A DNA stretch of 64,000 bases. Origin: Diphasiastrum complanatum (taxonomy: Eukaryota; Streptophyta; Lycopodiopsida; Lycopodiales; Lycopodiaceae). The stretch covers positions 24,621,106-24,685,105 of the forward strand of contig CM055100.1 of the NCBI GenBank assembly GCA_029204225.1, read 5' to 3'. The translations under genes and the position numbers were made by a program. Positions 44,591 through 56,274 of the stretch are shown here, one piece after another (position 1 is the stretch's first letter; every line of letters starts with the position of its first letter). The notes under the pieces are model-generated. The model had not been told where the DNA came from, searched no databases, and saw only the letters and a program-made list of their open reading frames with translations.

Positions 44591-45823
44591 GATGATATTT
44601 GAGTGCGAAAAAAACAAAAGTAAACACTCCAATATCATTGTACATAAAAAAAAATTCTTACATGATCAATAATTGCAAGGAAAATATGTGAAGTATTATG
44701 TGCACTTAGACATAGACTCCAATAAAGGATAAATATTGACAAATCAATTAAAATTTGGCAAGAACCGTACACAAAATTTAATATAAGCATAGAAAAAATT
44801 ATAGAGTCAGTGATACATATGTGATATAGCTTGTCAAACTTCTCAACACTATGCTTGGGTGGAAGCACATAAAAGAAAAAAGAGCCCAAAAACTGCATAA
44901 TATAGTGTCGGTAGTCATAAAAAAAATTGTTGTCATGCCAGCTTTAGCGTAGATTCTAGAAAATCTCTACAAATCTCGATCCTTCCATTATAGCCATTTG
45001 TGCTATAAAAAAACTATTTGTTCAAGGACACCGGTCATGCTCATCTCCTCAAAGACCCTCTTTTCCATAGATGAAGAGTCTCGTATAAAATACACGCACA
45101 TTCGAAGCAGAGCAAAAGTGACACTCGACCATATTTGAGTTTGAGCCTCGCGACTCGACTTGACACTTTCGAGATTCAACACTTTCGACAATCGAATGGC
45201 ACCACTCGAAATGGAGCTCTTCCTCTATTGAATCCAATACAGACCATGTCATCATTCGAACATGTTGTTATGTAGAGATTGCTCAGGTTCGCGTCTGCTT
45301 ACTATACAATTTACACTAAACAATTTAGCCTTATCTTGTAAACTCTACGTTGTGCCTAAACCCTCTAGTTAGCCACGATCTCTGAAAACTTGTATATATA
45401 CAATAAATCAAAACAAGACAATACCCGATCAGCTAATATTATTAAAATTTGACGCGTGAGTTCAAAATAGAGTTCAAGTATGAACTCAATTGTATCAGAT
45501 TATCTGATTTCTCAAAATCGAAAATATCAAGAGAGAGTAAGAGCAATTCAAAAAGTAGAGATATTGTATTAATCTGTAATCAACATAGTAAGATCACATC
45601 ACATAATTGTGAACCATTTTTGGCACAAGATTATTTGTAATCTGATTGTTGGTATCACAACAGTTATTATATAGATTCTCTATTTTCATTACTTGCGTTA
45701 GTACTGTCAAATGCTTTTTGATTATTTCTCTTTCTATTACTAATACTTGCTCAAATGACTCATGTAGAATATCGGATTCATGAATGTTTGTCATAGACGC
45801 CTAACCATTTCGCCCTCTTTATA
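44591..45823. other. AT-rich region without recognised gene
   Basis: Nothing coding seen. Between 45120 and 45200 several CGACTCG/TTTCGA words occur close together. Confidence 0.35.
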
Positions 45824-46295
45824 TGTTACGTCCATATTCAGCTAAGGACATAATAGTCCTAATATGGTAGGCTGGCCTTCCAGTGTTCGAGATTATTGGT
45901 CACGCCTGATTCTATTCCACATCAAGGCCTGTTGGTGACTAACGACCTTGAGAGGACCCAGACACTCTAATTGAGACATATGGAGTACTGCATATATGTG
46001 TGACTGATATAGGCTAGAGGAATGCATGAAGAGCTATGATCTACTTATAGTTGACCTGCATGGGGATTGCATGGGTTCATGCACGAGATCCTACTATCTA
46101 TGTATTGAGGTAGAGATCCCGTTGACGATTTTGGTCTAAGTTACCAGTGAGCTCTTTTCCTCTTGCTATCACATGGCATGGCTTGGGGGCTAGATCCAAG
46201 AGGAGGGATCTAGGTTTGGTTGGGTGGTTTTGCTCTACAGTCTCTCTTGTGTTTTTCTATCCTCATCTTAAGGGTTTGCCCTAGTGGTCTTTACA
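45824..46295 (+). repeat. 5' LTR of LARD-like element
   Basis: 472 bp. The last 210 bp (from GCACGAGATCCTACTATC) recur at 47813-48026 with about 90% identity by eye. Confidence 0.8.
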
Positions 46296-46296
46296 T

Positions 46297-46308
46297 TGGT
46301 ATCAGAGC
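46297..46308 (+). other. primer binding site of LARD-like element
   Basis: TGGTATCAGAGC, perfect tRNA-iMet type, one base inside the LTR end. Confidence 0.9.
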
Positions 46309-48026
46309 CCGGCTAAGATGCAATTTTTGGATGGGATAGAGTAAAATTCTACATCAAATCGGAATTGGAACGCACTTGGATTCACATCTCGGATGGAGTG
46401 CTGTTTTCTTGAGGGAATTATAAAGTTGGATTCGCTAATTCCGGTTGAGGCATGCTTGTCAATTATGGTGGTAAAGTGCTCTTTTACTCATTCATGATTA
46501 CAAAGATGCTGTGGATTAGTGTGGAATTCATTCTTATATTTTTGAAACAAATCACAATTTTGCTAACAGATTATTGTGTTCCATTAGGAACAAATATGGG
46601 GGTACTCCAGTACTTTGTGAAATAGATATATGCATAATCTGGTATTGGGAATCCAGATAGAGTTTTAGATCTCTAGATTATTAGATAATGCGGTTAAAGA
46701 TCTTCTTGAAGATTGCATCCTATATTTGGTTATAGGATGGTCAGATAATCTTTTTGATTTTCTGTTGATTAGATCTAATAGCAAAGGACTTTCTTGGAGA
46801 GACAACTGATGGTATGGGACGTCGGGGATTTCAAAGGGAAATTCCTATGCGAGAAATATCTGTGGACCAGTGGTTAGTATTTACATTATTTGGTAATGCT
46901 AATAGTTGAAACCATTGGTTAATTTTGTTTAGGGTATTTGGAGAGGTTATGAGATATAGATCCTGATTCTTCAATGGTATCTCATAAATCCAAGTCGGAA
47001 ACCCTTAAAAAAGCTATTTTTCTTTTAATTTAGACCTCTACTTTTTAGAAATTTCTTAAATACATGACAATCAGATTGAGATTCTTATAATTCCTTCCAA
47101 TGTAGAACTAGGTTTTGAAGGACTGTTAAAGTTATATGAATTCATACTTCCATTTCAATTTCTAAATATAGCTCAGAATCAGTTGATGTTTTCAATTGAT
47201 TAAGTATCCTGAGCCCAATTGATTATCTCTATTTGATAGTTGATTATTGAGAGTAATGTTTCTATCACTCGGGATAAGATATTTTATGACTTTAAGGAAA
47301 AAGTCTGGTTTGTAATAGTATTGGATACTCATTACTAACTTTTTGATATCTTATACGTTGTCTCCTGAGAACTTTTTTTTATCGAAATTATGGAATTTCT
47401 TTTAAAAGGGGGAGAAGAAAATGATAGGAATAAGACTTTCATGGGATCAACCAGTTTCATAGATTTCTTTTGTGGAATCCAGTTTGTGTGCAATGGTAGA
47501 ACTATCCAGTAAAATAGAGGAAATCTCTAGTGATTGTTTTGAATAATCTGGAACTAGAGTAGTTCTGGGGGTTTTGAGCTGTGAGATATTCATGAATATG
47601 GGAAGTAGTGGTAAAGATTAAATTAAGTTCCATTGATTGGTTACCAAGTACCATTTAGTTATGGATTGGATCAGAGAAATAAAGCTTTAATCTTAACCTT
47701 ATGTCCAAAGATGTCTGTATAAGTCAACCTAATCTTGGTTTGTGCACTAAGATCTGAAGTAGGTTAATTGGTTGGAGGAGTTTTGTTGATAAAAGTATGA
47801 TGGTTGGCACAAGATCCACTCTCTATATATTGAGGTAGAGATTTTCACATTGACGATTTTGGTCTAGCTTACTAGTGAGCTCTTTTCCTCTTGCTATCAC
47901 ATGGCATGGCTTGGGGGCTAGATCCAGGAGGAGTATGGATCTAGGTTTGGTTGGGTGGTTTTGCTCCACAGTCTCTCTTGTGTTTTTCTATCATCATCTT
48001 AGGGATTTTCCCTAGTGGTCTTTACA

Positions 48027-48631
48027 TTATGGATCTCCTAGACACCTACCCAGATATTGTATCAGTCGAGAGAATGATCTAAATAATCTTCTAAATTCTA
48101 TAATTCGATTCGATCCTATATCATTCTCATTGTTTTTTTTGTTTGGTTATTGTCAAGTTCGATCAGGGAGGTTTCTGAACTAGGTCTGAGCTACGACTTT
48201 CGCCAACAACTTGGGCCTGTAAGAATATTTTGAACCACACTGGGAGATAGCTTACATAGAACCCGACCAATCTAACACACTCACACACACTGCTTTTAGA
48301 TGATTCACTGAAATTCTCCAGAGTGCGACATGTTGAGATAAAGCTTGAAAAGTCTTTCTCAATAATAAGCCAACAAAGGATTTGTCCATCGAGAACTAGA
48401 GGCCCTTCTTCGATACACTACATCAGACACAGGTGGGTGCACAAGGGTATGTACAAGATCTTCATTTGAAATGCCACAAAGATCTAAGAGTCACTAATAA
48501 AAGTGTCTTTTGTGTTCATTGGCAAAAGTAGCAACTTAGCCCTCAGATATTCCGAATTTATTCTTTCTGACTCCTCCAACTTCTTTCTAAGTTTCTACAT
48601 TGCCTCTTTTTGGTGCATAGTTGCTTGCCTT
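48027..48631. other. region without recognised gene
   Basis: AT-rich; a CACACACACTGC stretch near 48285. Nothing coding is convincing. Confidence 0.3.
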
Positions 48632-48871
48632 TCAAGGTGTAGCGCGTCTTTGTACCACTCCTTCTTTTCTCTTTCCCCCCTCTAATTTAAGTCCAACATT
48701 GTGCAATCTATCCAAGACTTCTCTCAACCTTCTATTCTCTACCTCGACTATTTCTTTTTTATGCAACATTTTTTCCTTATATGCATCTAATTTTGTATAC
48801 CTACTCTCCAATATTGTGTTCTTCAATAAATTTATAGTGGCTTTTGCAGGCAGAGGTGGCTTGTCTTTCAA
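48632..48871 (-). other. unidentified frame with predicted coiled coil
   Basis: A 79-codon minus frame, rich in Lys, Glu and Leu, reads YKEKMLHKKEIVEVENRRLR followed by EVLDRLHNVGLKLEGGKRKE. Heptad-like Leu/Ile/Val spacing suggests a coiled coil. No family is recognised and neighbouring exons are not apparent. It may be an exon of a decayed gene or part of an element. Confidence 0.25.
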
Positions 48872-48902
48872 ACCCCACCTTGTTTATCATTTGTATCAAT
48901 AA

Positions 48903-50075
48903 TACTTATGGCTACACCCTCCAGTTCTGGATCCGATATCGTATTTATTTACCATCTTGATTTTTTTCTAACCGTATCATCCAAGACATTGTAACTTTTG
49001 TAAACCTCCATTAGTACAAGAAGAGACTCGAGACTCTGTCAAGAGCATCATGAATTGTATCAATAGTTAATTTACAAAAAGAAAAACAACTATGGACTTC
49101 TCAATGACAATTCAGACACAAAATTATAGAGACTTGGAACTTAACCATCCCACCCCCTCTTTGATAACCTATTCATATCCACCCAATCCCACCCAACTTG
49201 TTCATATCCACTGGCATCTTGCACTTGGATGGACTAAAATTATTCTTTATGTGAAATTTGGGCCAATTTTGGAAATGCCAAATTTTTTGAAAAGTATTAT
49301 TCTATCTATAACACATGCAACTTCAAGCAATTTTCTAAAACCCTAACACGTGCATTATAACAAGGTTAGGGCTTGCTTGTACCTTTCTCATTGGTTTTTT
49401 AGTTTCATTCATTGGCACCTATAATATAGTGGAAATTTGTCAGCCCTTGCCCACTACATCTAGAAAGTTGTGCCAACTGAAGGACTTGGGCATGTTATTT
49501 AGATCCCAATCTCCCGTTCAAAAGTCAAAGGGTTATCACCCCACTGTCCTACTCTGCATATAATGGACCCCCACGCCGTCTTTAAACAAGGTTTCTCTTC
49601 AAATTATCTTGGACAACATGGATTTGCGTAAGATAAATGGTTCTTACAGAAGGATTAGAATGGCACGGATCTGCCCTAATACCTTGTAAAAGCCACATAA
49701 ACCTCACCAATAAAATGAAGCCTATCTAATACAAGGTCTTAAAAAACCAGGGGTTGGATATGGAGTTACGATAAATGTAAGTTTATTCGTAACTACACTA
49801 TTCAACCATGGCTTTCACAAATTTATTATCCATTCAATACTCATATCAGATTAGGGTGAGATACGACTGAAAAGCATGGATATGCTCAGTATGGGGGGGG
49901 GGGGGAAGGGGCACTACTAGCTTTAGCAATGTGAAATATGGCCGTCTAAGTGTTTTCGGTGCCTAGGCAAGGGTGTCTGTAAGATGATCTCAAATCATGA
50001 TCAGCCCCAATGCTCTTATTCAAAAACTGACTTAGTCGAAAGAAAATTGATAAGACCTACAAGCATGACACTCAC
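48903..50075. other. region without recognised gene
   Basis: Mostly AT-rich, with a run of 13 G at about 49896. The plus frame 49092-49346 has no motif. The stretch just 3' (on minus) of the kinase exon at 50076 does not reveal the next kinase exon. Confidence 0.3.
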
Positions 50076-50200
50076 GTGGCTATAAGCATTTCGATAATTG
50101 TGCAACCCACACTCCAGATATCAGCTCGGCAGCCGTAGCCATCCCGTTTGGGTGCCATCCAAAAAACTGATCCTCTTATCGATCTACACCCATCAGTCAT
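50076..50200 (-). pseudogene. protein kinase exon, activation segment to subdomain IX (MAPKKK-like)
   Basis: The minus strand reads [19 protein letters not shown] followed by [18 protein letters not shown], then a consensus GTGAGT splice donor (50075-50070). GSVFWMAPE...GY..ADIWSxGCTxIEM is typical of STE11/MEKK-type MAP kinase kinase kinases. The Glu of APE is Lys here and the spacing after it is short, so this copy may be non-functional. The 5' limit of the exon is uncertain (about 50200). Its continuation should lie at lower coordinates but is not found; matching later exons lie at 54556-55067, which is upstream on this strand. Confidence 0.65.
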
Positions 50201-51399
50201 CATTGGATCATGGAAGGCATGCAGCCATGCTTTGGTTGTCCTCCCTCAATTATGATGGTTTTCAGAAGAAGAATTTAACAAAGAATAGACAAAAATTCTG
50301 CTATTTACAACTTGCTTAAAACTTTAATAAGGTTGACTGTAGCAATATGTTTTCATCTGCTGATCATAGAATTTTAGGAGATTTATTGCATGATCGGCTG
50401 ACCCAACTACTGCTCAGAGAATCTATCGACAACTGCTATATATACAGAATACACTACATCAAATTTCTGAGATATTACCAAAAGGAGATAAAGCTTACAA
50501 GCTTTATTTTGGCAGCTCCTTGGGCCTCCTCCCCATGCTACCATACAATAGTATGATAGCATGGGTACATATTCCATCTGATCATGATTAGATGTTGAAT
50601 ATTGACATTATTAGTAGTTTGGCCAGTATTTGTTCTACTGACCTTGCCTTTCGAAGCTATGAATAGGGCTCCACAACCTCATTCTAATTGGCCGACTGTT
50701 TGTTCTTAATACGTAGAATAGCTTGTAATTAGCTTAGCACTGGCTTTAGATTACATTAGACTTGAATACCCATTAAAAGAGTTCTAAATCCAAAAAAGAC
50801 CCTTTGTAAAGATTCTATTTATGTGTTTTCTCACATTTTTACTACACATGGACCAATCAAAACACTCAAATTTGAAATCTACGTAACGTAACTTTTTGAG
50901 TTCACAATAAAAATGGCATAACTTTTTAGTAGTAAGTCTAATTTCAGTAGAGTTTGGTGCGTTGGAAAGCGCTCGTCGATGAGCGCTTTTCAATGATATC
51001 TTACATGGCATAATTCTAAGCTACAATTAAAAATTTAGGGCAAGTCAAATGTATTAGTTGAAAATAGTGTTATAATATTTTATTAATACAAAAGGGATGT
51101 TTGCACGAATTATTATAAGGTCCTTTAGGAGCTCAAAACTCCCCTAATGGTTAAAGAAACAAATAATTATAGTCCAAGACTATTCACAATTTCTTGTAGA
51201 CCTGTCATAAACGCTTTTTGGTACAAATACACTTAGATTTATAAAAAATTAAGATATAACAATTCATCCTACCAGAATCTCTAGGAGATTCATCAAGATA
51301 AAAATTTAACCCAATTTTGAGTACTCTGAATACTCTCTTGAATTAAGTGCTAAAGCATCTCATGCAAGAAAATAGCAACCATACAATCTTGATAGATTT
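50201..51399. other. region without recognised gene
   Basis: AT-rich. Intron-like sequence next to the kinase exon. The inverted word CATGCTACCATAC/GTATGATAGCATG (about 50536-50564) could form a hairpin. Confidence 0.3.
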
Positions 51400-52700
51400 A
51401 ACTCTCCTAACTGATGGGAGATTTAGGCTGAAAATAGTACACAACCATTCCTTGACTACAATCTGTAGTAGATGAGGCTAAATACATCATTATGGATATA
51501 AGTTGCATGGAGGATGATTCACTAGTTCTCATAATGTGTTTACAAATTGCCTCATAACATGAAAAGACACAATTTTTCACACTAAAAATGAGAAACACAT
51601 TCTTGCTCTTACAAGATCCAAGAAACACATTTGATGACATAACCATTTGCTTTCCAATTGCTATAGAATCAATTATAAGCCATTAAGAACATAGGGTATG
51701 TCTTACAAGAGACATCATACAAAGCTAGCATTGTCTCACTCCAACTTTGAGATGCAAAAATCTCATTGAAGCAAAATGATTCATCAAATGATAGAAGGGA
51801 AGAAAAAAAAGGATGTATACCACCTAAAAATTGCTTCTCTTTTCCATGAAGTGTGAGCCACATAGGCTCGGCCTTGCCTCTTGAGAAGCTTCTTGGGATC
51901 ACAAGTTGAGAGGAAACCACCTCCTCCTTAACCATTGACACACTTCCTTCTTCTTGGTACTCCTCCTTGATCCTTGCAAGCTCCTTGACATCAACATCAT
52001 TAGAGACACAACCATTTGCATTCTTAACACTAACATCAAAGCCAACAACCATGAACTTGAGATTTGGATGGTCCAATTTCTCCCCTTGTGAAACAAGCTC
52101 TCCCTTGGCTTCCATCACATCCAAATTGTGATTGGTTCTCACACAAACATTGAATTTGAAAGAACTACCATCTTTAATCCCTTTGGCAATGACATTTCTT
52201 TTCTGGATGATAAAGCAAGCATGCAAGCATTGTAATCAAACTTGACACTGCATCCATTGTCAATCAATGCACTCACACTCAATAAATTTCTAGACATTGA
52301 AGGAACATACAAGAAATTTTGAAGCTTTGCTCTACTTGATCGAGCCAAATAGGAATGGTTCCTATCCCATGAATCTCACATTCAGCACCATTCACAACAA
52401 CAATAGACTTCTTGTAACATGATGAAAAGAAGAGAAATACTTTATTTGCTTTGTGACATGTGAGCTCACCCCACTATCAATCCACCAAGGATCTTTCTCC
52501 ATAGAAATTGATAGTGTTCCATGCATGCCACGAGTGACTCCTCCTCTTTGAAGCCATCTCCATCTTGATTTTTGAAGTTCCCTTGCCTTCCTTCTTGCTT
52601 TCTTTCATCCTTTTTCTTCTTGTAGCCAAATGCCCCATCTTGCGACAATAGTAGCACCTTGATTTGGACCTTCCATTTGTGAAAAGATCAGATCCAAAAC
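51400..52700 (-). pseudogene. copia B-like fragment: knuckle, protease, unknown module
   Basis: Minus-strand order: zinc knuckle CYYCRKMGHLATRR (about 52655-52615; last Cys lost), a linker, protease-region pieces (NGAECEIHGIGTIPIWLDR near 52390-52340; LYVPSMSRNLLSVSALIDNG, 52320-52260), a linker with ELARIKEEYQEEGSVSMVKE, then AEPMWLTLHGKE (about 51870-51835), LALYD, and in another frame LGSCKSKN, VFSCYEAICKHIMRTSES (51625-51530). The last blocks align with residues 600-740 of the 857-codon frame at 30303. RT and RNase H are absent here too. Confidence 0.7.
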
Positions 52701-52776
52701 ATATTTAGATCATAAAGAATCTCTAGGCAAGTTTGTGTAGGGTGTGTAAAACATGTCTTGAGCAGCCCTCCGCCTA

Positions 52777-53594
52777 TCAAAAGGGAAGATATATCCAAGT
52801 GAATATTGTGTAATCATCAATAAAAGTAACAAAACAAGTGACTCCTCCCTTGCTTGTAGTTGATGAGAAATGCACATCTGAGTGGATTAACTCCAAAGGA
52901 TGCTTGCTTTTGATAGAAGATCTTGTAAATGGCTTTTTGTGAGATTTAGCAATAGCACAAGCCTCACAAGGCTTGATCTTCTTGGAGAGCGACTTTGGCA
53001 AGCCAATAGCTTTGGCTTCTTTGATCATAGAGAGCATGGATTTGTAGTTGGGATGTCCCAACCTCCTATGCCATAATTCCTCCATAGAGAGCTTGTTCAC
53101 AAGAGCAACATTACAAGCATTCACATACTCATTTGGATCTAGTTTATAGATGCCACCAAATCTAGATCCTAATGCAACTATCTCATCATTCTTCTTGATA
53201 GTGCAAGTATCAACATTGAATTTTACATCAAGGCCATTATCAACCCTCTTCAAAAGCTTATAACTTTTGATTGGCTTAACCAAATGGAATGAAACTGATT
53301 GCATCAGAAACTAGACAAAAATAGCTTTAAAACAAGCTATCAAGCAAGATAAATGAATCAAGCATGAGAGAGAACTTCCAAACTGAAATTGGATGTTCCT
53401 CACACGTGTCTGAGCACCTGATTTCGTACAGTACCAGGTCAGACCCAATCAATGTCCTTGTGATCTCTTTTGATCCAAGATTGAACAAGATAGCTAGGAA
53501 AATGGGCCTTGACAACTTCTAGCTCAAGATTGATGAAAATTTTTCACTTAGATAGATGAAAATGCATGGTAACCTTAGGTAAGCTCTGATACCA
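52777..53594 (-). pseudogene. copia B deletion derivative: leader joined to integrase start
   Basis: From the LTR at 53595 the minus strand runs through the primer site GCTCTGATACCA (plus 53583-53594) and the family B leader (to about 53270, matching 29560-29890). It then jumps directly into the protease end and GAG-pre-integrase: GSRFGGIYKLDPNEYVNACN, LWHRRLGHPNYKSM, CEACAIAKSH, LELIHSDVHF and FVTFIDDYTIFTWIY (two catalytic-side Asp blocks). All of gag is deleted. This copy shows the integrase N-terminal block that the young element has lost. Confidence 0.85.
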
Positions 53595-54331
53595 TGTTGA
53601 ATTTCACACGTGTGGATTGTACAGTACATGTACTTGTGATCTCCTAAGGTGTGTAGATGCACCAAGATCAAGACTAGATTGAGATTCAAGATCTATCTTT
53701 GATTCTATGGCAAAAACACACTACTACATGCATTCAATCACTTCCAACTCTCACTCACACGTGTAGGAAGTATTCAAAAAATAATCTAAGTAAAAACAAG
53801 CTGCTCTCCTCGGGTAGAGAGAGAAAGAGCATCATGAGCTCTCGTGTAGAGAGAGAAAACTAGAAATCCAATAACTCACAAAATCCATGAAATCACCAAA
53901 TCAATTAGATCCAAAATGAGGAGTACAATGATACTAGTAGATCCGCAAGCTACCACTATGCTTAACTATGATTGGACCATACTTTGTCACCTCTTGATCC
54001 TATTGGACCATTGATCCATGCACCTCTTAATTCTATTGGACTATATTCAAGCACACCTCAATTTCCTATTGGACCTCACAAGGTTCCACCTCTAAATCCT
54101 ATTGGACCTCTTGGAATTCATCAAACAAAAGCTTTACACTTGTCTACACTCTAATTGGCACGTGTTTAGCCTCTTACTCTATTTTGGCTCAATAGGAGCA
54201 TTACAAGTGGAAATGCATAATTTGCCATCTATGCCAAATTTACTCCTATCAACATCCTACACCTAGATGCTTGATGTAAAAAACATAAGACCCCTATATC
54301 TAACATAGATAATCTTTTTCAATTCTTCGCA
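53595..54331 (-). repeat. 5' LTR of copia B (737-bp type), minus strand
   Basis: Plus-strand ends TGTTGAATTTCACACGTGTG and CAATTCTTCGCA; the second shows one change from the usual ...TTCACA. A primer site abuts it at 53583-53594. It is very similar, in inverted orientation, to 56275-57011. Confidence 0.9.
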
Positions 54332-54555
54332 TGAAAGAACTAACAATCTCTTCAAACACAAGCAGGCTGTCAAATTTAAAACTCATAAATGATAAGAATG
54401 TACGCTGACAAAAATAAGAAAAAATTCCACATCTCCATAAACTCAAAAAACATTTGAGAACTTACATACCATCAAAAAAGTGAACTGCCTTTTTGTAACA
54501 AGTACATTATGCGTAGGTTGTATTACTTCTAGCTTGCCTGTGCATTCTTTTTAGG

Positions 54556-55067
54556 TTACGCATTTGACGTATCATCATGCTCTGTCAAATCCGATTCATT
54601 AATCACAGACTCATGTTGAAGAAGCTGCAAAACGATAAACAACTAGTAAATAAAATTGTCTTTTTTTGCAACTCACAAGGGAAAATATGGCAGAAGAACA
54701 AGTTGGTGAACATAGGGCAGCAATGATTTTCTGCTAATTGAAAAAGATTCCTAGGAGGCCTCACCTCGGTAGCAGCTGGACGCCTTTTTGGATCATGCTG
54801 GAAACATTGCTGAAGAAAATCTTTTACATAGTCAGATGCATAGACAGTAGTGCGTGACGTTTCTTAAGTCACCAGGGTTAGGATAGCATGGATTTGCTTT
54901 GACACCGGCACACGTGTTCACACCATTTCTTTTAGCGATAAGCAATATATACGGTGAAAACTATTCATACTTATGCTTTAAATGAAATAAACTGATATGG
55001 ACCAATGCCCAAAAACTGATCAGCATGGCACTCGCCCTGATAGGTAATGGAGGGGCTTGGGCTATCG
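54556..55067 (-). pseudogene. 3' exons of a MAPKKK-like protein kinase gene
   Basis: Last exon 54624-54556 (LLQHESVINESDLTEHDDTS-N-A, stop TAA), preceded by a TTTGCAG acceptor. Exon 54862-54765 encodes YASDYVKDFLQQCFQHDPKR followed by RPAATE and a GTGAGG donor. A possible 36-nt exon, 55067-55032, encodes AQAPPLP. All three join in phase. DFLQQCFQHDPKRRPAATEL matches kinase subdomain XI with its invariant Arg, as in MEKK-type MAPKKKs, which phosphorylate MAP kinase kinases in stress and developmental signalling. Subdomains I-X are not found upstream: the gene is cut off near 55440 by a plus-strand copia piece. A related exon for subdomains VIII-IX lies at 50076, on the wrong side. It is most likely a broken or rearranged gene; an intact gene with very large introns is not excluded. 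Confidence 0.65.
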
Positions 55068-55439
55068 CTAAAAAATTGTCTTTGCATTTGGGAAGACTGG
55101 AATATGATTTAAAATGCTTTTTATGCTGATAAGTAGTATAACTTCTTTTGGACATGGATAACAACTAATGCTCAGCTATGACACTTCCCCACTATACTAA
55201 CTCATGCGATTTTGTGTTGTGGGATGGTGGAAGGTATCAGTTGGACCTTTTGAGAGTGGTTATGCTATATGGTGCTTTATTGTACTGTATTTTACTTTTC
55301 AACTTTACTGTACCTTGTTGGTTTATGAATAAAGGCTTCAAAGGGTTTGGTCTTGCTTTGTCAAGATGAACTATGTGAAATTGTGTATCTCTCTCCTACA
55401 ATCGTGATGAATGCTTGTGTTCAGAGTCAGAAAAAGTAG

Positions 55440-56268
55440 AGTTAAGTGGGGGTAGTGTTAAGATAGAGTTGGATAAGCATTCCATATGGAAAATTCTAAG
55501 AGCATAGATACTCCAATGGAGCAAATTGTAAAAGATCCTAATAAAGGTGATGAAAGAACCTTTGAGGACATCACACTTTTTAGGAGTCTTATAGGCTCCT
55601 TGATTTGGCTTACCATTACTAGGCCCGATCTAAGTTTTTGTGTGCGCAAATTGAGTCAATTTATGCAAGATCCTAAGATCCATCATTCGAAGATGGCCAA
55701 GAGGATTCTAAGATATGTATCTTCATCTTGTGATTATGGTCTACTCTATAAAAGTGAAGATCTATCCATTATTGGCTACTCGGATTCGGACTTTGCAAGT
55801 GACAAGATGGATCGAAAGTCTATTAGTGCATACACTATCTTTCTTGGAGGCAATCTAATATCTTGGCTTTCCAAAAAGCAAGATACTATATCTCTCTCTT
55901 CATGTGAGGCCGAGTACAAAGCACTCACTACAACTACCAAAGAAGTGCTTTGGATCAAGAGGTTATTAATGGAGCTAAAGTGCATCAAGGAGGATGATCT
56001 ACCAATGATCAAGTGTGATAACATCTCGGCCCAAGCACTTGCCAATAATCCCATATTTCATGCAAGAAGCAAGCACATAGAAGTGGCACACCATTTTGTG
56101 AAAGAAAAGCTTATTGGAGGAGAAATCTATTTGGAGCATGTCAACTCATCCTCTTGTATTGCCGATCTACTCACCAAGCCTTTGAGCAAAAGTGCTTACA
56201 TCAAGCATAGATCTAATCTTGGAGTTATATCAAGATCAATGTTCAAATCTTCAAAGATAATTTTTTAG
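55440..56268 (+). pseudogene. copia B reverse transcriptase end and RNase H
   Basis: An open frame of 260 codons (from 55486) to a TAG stop. It has FRSLIGSLIWLTITRPDLSF (end of RT) and the RNase H catalytic blocks GYSDSDFASDKMDRKSISAY (Asp), LSSCEAEYKAL (Glu) and KCDNISAQALANNPIFHARS (Asp), then HIEVAHHFVKEKLIGGEIYL and LLTKPLSKSAY. The RNase H looks intact. Everything 5' of the RT end is missing, so this is a 5'-truncated copy ending in a purine-rich tract (TTTTTTAGGAGGAG) and LTR. It is the only family B sequence in the window that retains RT/RNase H. Confidence 0.9.
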
Positions 56269-56274
56269 GAGGAG

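Larger units (their letters stand above)
45824..48026 (+). mobile_element. LARD-like non-coding LTR element with TSD
   Basis: 5' LTR 45824-46295 (TGTTACGTCC...CTTTACA), perfect primer site TGGTATCAGAGC at 46297-46308, about 1.5 kb interior without any coding frame, and a 3' LTR of which only the last 214 bp (about 47813-48026) remain. Flanks TTATA (45819-45823) and TTATG (48027-48031) fit a 5-bp duplication. The 5' LTR is related to 6409-6930. The interior segment 47390-47810 has an inverted relative at 57850-58320. Confidence 0.75.

Noticed and set aside
48040-48110. Minus-strand reading RLIQYLG before a GTAGGT donor, like kinase subdomain III-IV of a MAPKKK
   Set aside because: Only a few residues match, no flanking kinase blocks are found, and the position would be in the wrong order even relative to the exon at 50076.
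49092-49346. 84-codon plus frame
   Set aside because: Composition follows the local base bias; no motif or splice context.
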